Assembly: GCF_014190875.1 (NCBI RefSeq) | Contig: NZ_JACHVS010000001.1 | Location: 1,798,001-1,862,000, forward strand | Direction: 5' to 3' | DNA from: Paeniglutamicibacter cryotolerans | GTDB lineage: Bacteria; Actinomycetota; Actinomycetes; Actinomycetales; Micrococcaceae | DNA: 64,000 nucleotides | Shown here: positions 62,791 through 64,000 of the stretch, one piece after another | Layout of the letters: each line of letters starts with the position of its first letter | How positions within the stretch are numbered: position 1 is the stretch's first letter | Position numbers and translations under genes: made by a program | The notes under the pieces: generated by a model | Told to the model about the DNA's origin: nothing | What the model saw: the letters and a program-made list of their open reading frames with translations, nothing else | Databases searched by the model: none

Positions 62791-63747
62791 CTAAGGGTGG
62801 GGGATGAGCCGGCCCCCGCGCTTGCGGGCCTGGAGCAGGATCGTCGAATCGATTCCGTACGCGTCATCGGCCCAGGCCGGATCGGTGATGAAGGAGTACA
62901 GGGCGGCGGTGTCCGGAACCGTCACGTTCGCGACCAGCTGGTAGTCGCCGGCAACAGCCGCCGCATACCTGACCTCGCGGCGCAGGGCCAGTGCCTGCCC
63001 GACCTTTTCCACCCGGCTCGGCGCCGAGCGGATCCACAGGAAAGCCTCGACCGGCAGGCCCATGGCGGCCGGTTCAACCAGGGTGCGCACCGTGACCCGG
63101 TTATTGCGCAGTAACCAGTCCACGCGTCGTCCGGCAGTCGTCTCGGAAATCCGGACCCGCCGGGCAATGGATTCCAGGCTGGCGCGCCCGTCCTCGACCA
63201 GGACGGCAATGATGCGCTCGTCCTGTTCGCTCAGCGGCTCGCGCGAGCTCAGGTCGGTTCCGTCGAAGGTGAACTCGTTATCCATGGCGCGGGATTGCGC
63301 GTCGGTGAGCAGGCCCGAGCGCCAGCCGCGGATGGTCCTGAAGTAGCGCAGCACCGGGTAGCTCACCGCACGGACCAACCCGACGGTTGCCGGAATTTCC
63401 GTGGTGAGCACGCTCGATACGGCAGCGGGGTCCAGGTTCAGCTCGGCCACGGCATCCGCGCCACCGGTCATTAGGTAGCTGTAGGTGGTGTCGGGGCGTT
63501 GGGCGAGCGCCTCGGCGGCCACCCGGCTGGTGCCCGGTGAGCATTCAAGGCGCAGCAGCGTCGTGCTGCTGCGCACTCCCATGCCGGCGACAGTCACGAC
63601 GCCCGAGGAAAGCAGCTCGGCACCGTGCCGTGCCACGGTGCGTTCGGGCTCCTCCAGGACCGTGGCGATCTTGCGCCACGTGGCCCGGCCGTCGATCTGC
63701 AGGGCCGCAATGATCAGTCGTTCCAGGTCGTTCAACGTCCGCTGCAC
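62791..63747 (-). CDS. Lrp/AsnC-family regulator with two HTH domains
   Basis: A 318-residue protein, twice the usual Lrp length. It contains two AsnC-type HTH units: LNDLERLIIAALQIDGRATW near the start and LSEQDERIIAVLVEDGRASL near residue 175. Each is followed by an RAM-like ligand-binding half (YSYLMTGGADAVAEL; RYAAAVAGDYQLVANV). Such tandem forms are known in actinobacteria. I chose GTG 63747; the long upstream extension is low-complexity and overlaps the next gene. It probably regulates the neighbouring amidase or the divergent unit beyond it. Confidence 0.85.
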   Translation of the reverse strand: MQRTLNDLERLIIAALQIDGRATWRKIATVLEEPERTVARHGAELLSSGVVTVAGMGVRSSTTLLRLECSPGTSRVAAEALAQRPDTTYSYLMTGGADAVAELNLDPAAVSSVLTTEIPATVGLVRAVSYPVLRYFRTIRGWRSGLLTDAQSRAMDNEFTFDGTDLSSREPLSEQDERIIAVLVEDGRASLESIARRVRISETTAGRRVDWLLRNNRVTVRTLVEPAAMGLPVEAFLWIRSAPSRVEKVGQALALRREVRYAAAVAGDYQLVANVTVPDTAALYSFITDPAWADDAYGIDSTILLQARKRGGRLIPHP

Positions 63748-63826
63748 TGTGGGTTCGCTTTCTTGAGCTCTCAGCCGGTGGTGCTCCTTATCCGATACTA
63801 GGACCCGGTGCGGTATCCGGGGCGGA

Positions 63827-64000
63827 TCAGTGCCCCAACAGTCGGAATTTGGCCCGGCGTTGATCCAGCCGCTGCTCGGCCGGGGTGGCGCAGGCAAGCG
63901 CCAGCTCGTACTCGATGGCGGTGGCCATGCGCACGCAGAATTCACGCGGTTCAGCCGCCGCATCCGGGCGCTCGTCGACCACGTGGTCAACCAGCCCGAT
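63827..64000 (-). CDS. 3' end of a carboxyltransferase-like gene (partial)
   Basis: The last 57 residues of a gene that starts beyond the window: IGLVDHVVDERPDAAAEPRE, then YELALACATPAEQRLDQRRA, ending FRLLGH and TGA. The GLVDxVVDE motif and Ala/Arg-rich tail resemble the C-terminus of acyl-CoA carboxylase carboxyltransferase subunits. The assignment is tentative because only the tail is visible. Confidence 0.5.
   Translation of the reverse strand: MGLVDHVVDERPDAAAEPREFCVRMATAIEYELALACATPAEQRLDQRRAKFRLLGH

Overview
This is a high-GC window (mostly 60-70% G+C by eye) with dense genes, GTG/TTG starts, AGGAG-type ribosome binding sites and an Rpf/LysM resuscitation-promoting factor. It reads as actinobacterial chromosome, most likely Micrococcaceae (Arthrobacter / Paeniglutamicibacter-like). 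That placement is inferred from protein families and gene pairings, not from a marker gene. No tRNA, rRNA or CRISPR array was seen.

Layout. 1-2650: the right end of an IS5-family element, a Tat-exported ferritin-like protein and a ridA pseudogene. 2651-12006: a RecB-like nuclease/helicase, an APC permease next to a three-domain glutaminase (glutaminase-STAS-cNMP), an acyl-CoA synthetase and a small membrane protein. 12086-17068: decaying genes (a DUF305/DUF3105 chimera with an 8-bp repeat expansion; a secreted-protein gene split by a complete ISL3 element with an 8-bp target duplication), plus an M50 peptidase and a LysR regulator. 17089-25013: an MHS transporter/MBL hydrolase pair divergent from a D-threonine-aldolase-like enzyme, an orphan DUF2384-like protein, succinate-semialdehyde dehydrogenase, an M20 amidohydrolase and its GntR regulator. 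25127-37925: an orphan ABC binding protein, a five-gene operon (RpiR regulator, 3-hydroxyisobutyrate-dehydrogenase-like enzyme, aldehyde dehydrogenase, M20 hydrolase, DUF3100 membrane protein), then LysR + MHS transporter + carbamoylase-type hydrolase + amidase. 37922-42476: housekeeping-like genes. 42618-44339: a large unrecognised multidomain protein. 44441-47092: an IS nest (a 32-bp palindromic IS-end scar, a complete IS5-family element and an abutting frameshifted element). 47142-52533: an aminophosphonate import and oxidation cluster whose regulator and phosphonatase-like hydrolase are broken. 53095-64000: Rpf, an M20 remnant, two more M20 amidohydrolases, a trimethylamine-monooxygenase-like flavoenzyme, a DUF5058 membrane pair, an amidase, a double-HTH Lrp regulator and the 3' end of a probable carboxyltransferase.

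How it fits together. The theme from 17 to 63 kb is scavenging of amide-linked and amino compounds. There are five intact M20-superfamily hydrolases, two amidases, aldehyde and semialdehyde dehydrogenases, and several poorly characterised transporters, each cluster with its own regulator. The same region carries many broken genes and IS elements, so it looks like a recently remodelled accessory region. Several frameshifts sit at homopolymer runs, so read-level confirmation is needed before every one is called a true pseudogene.
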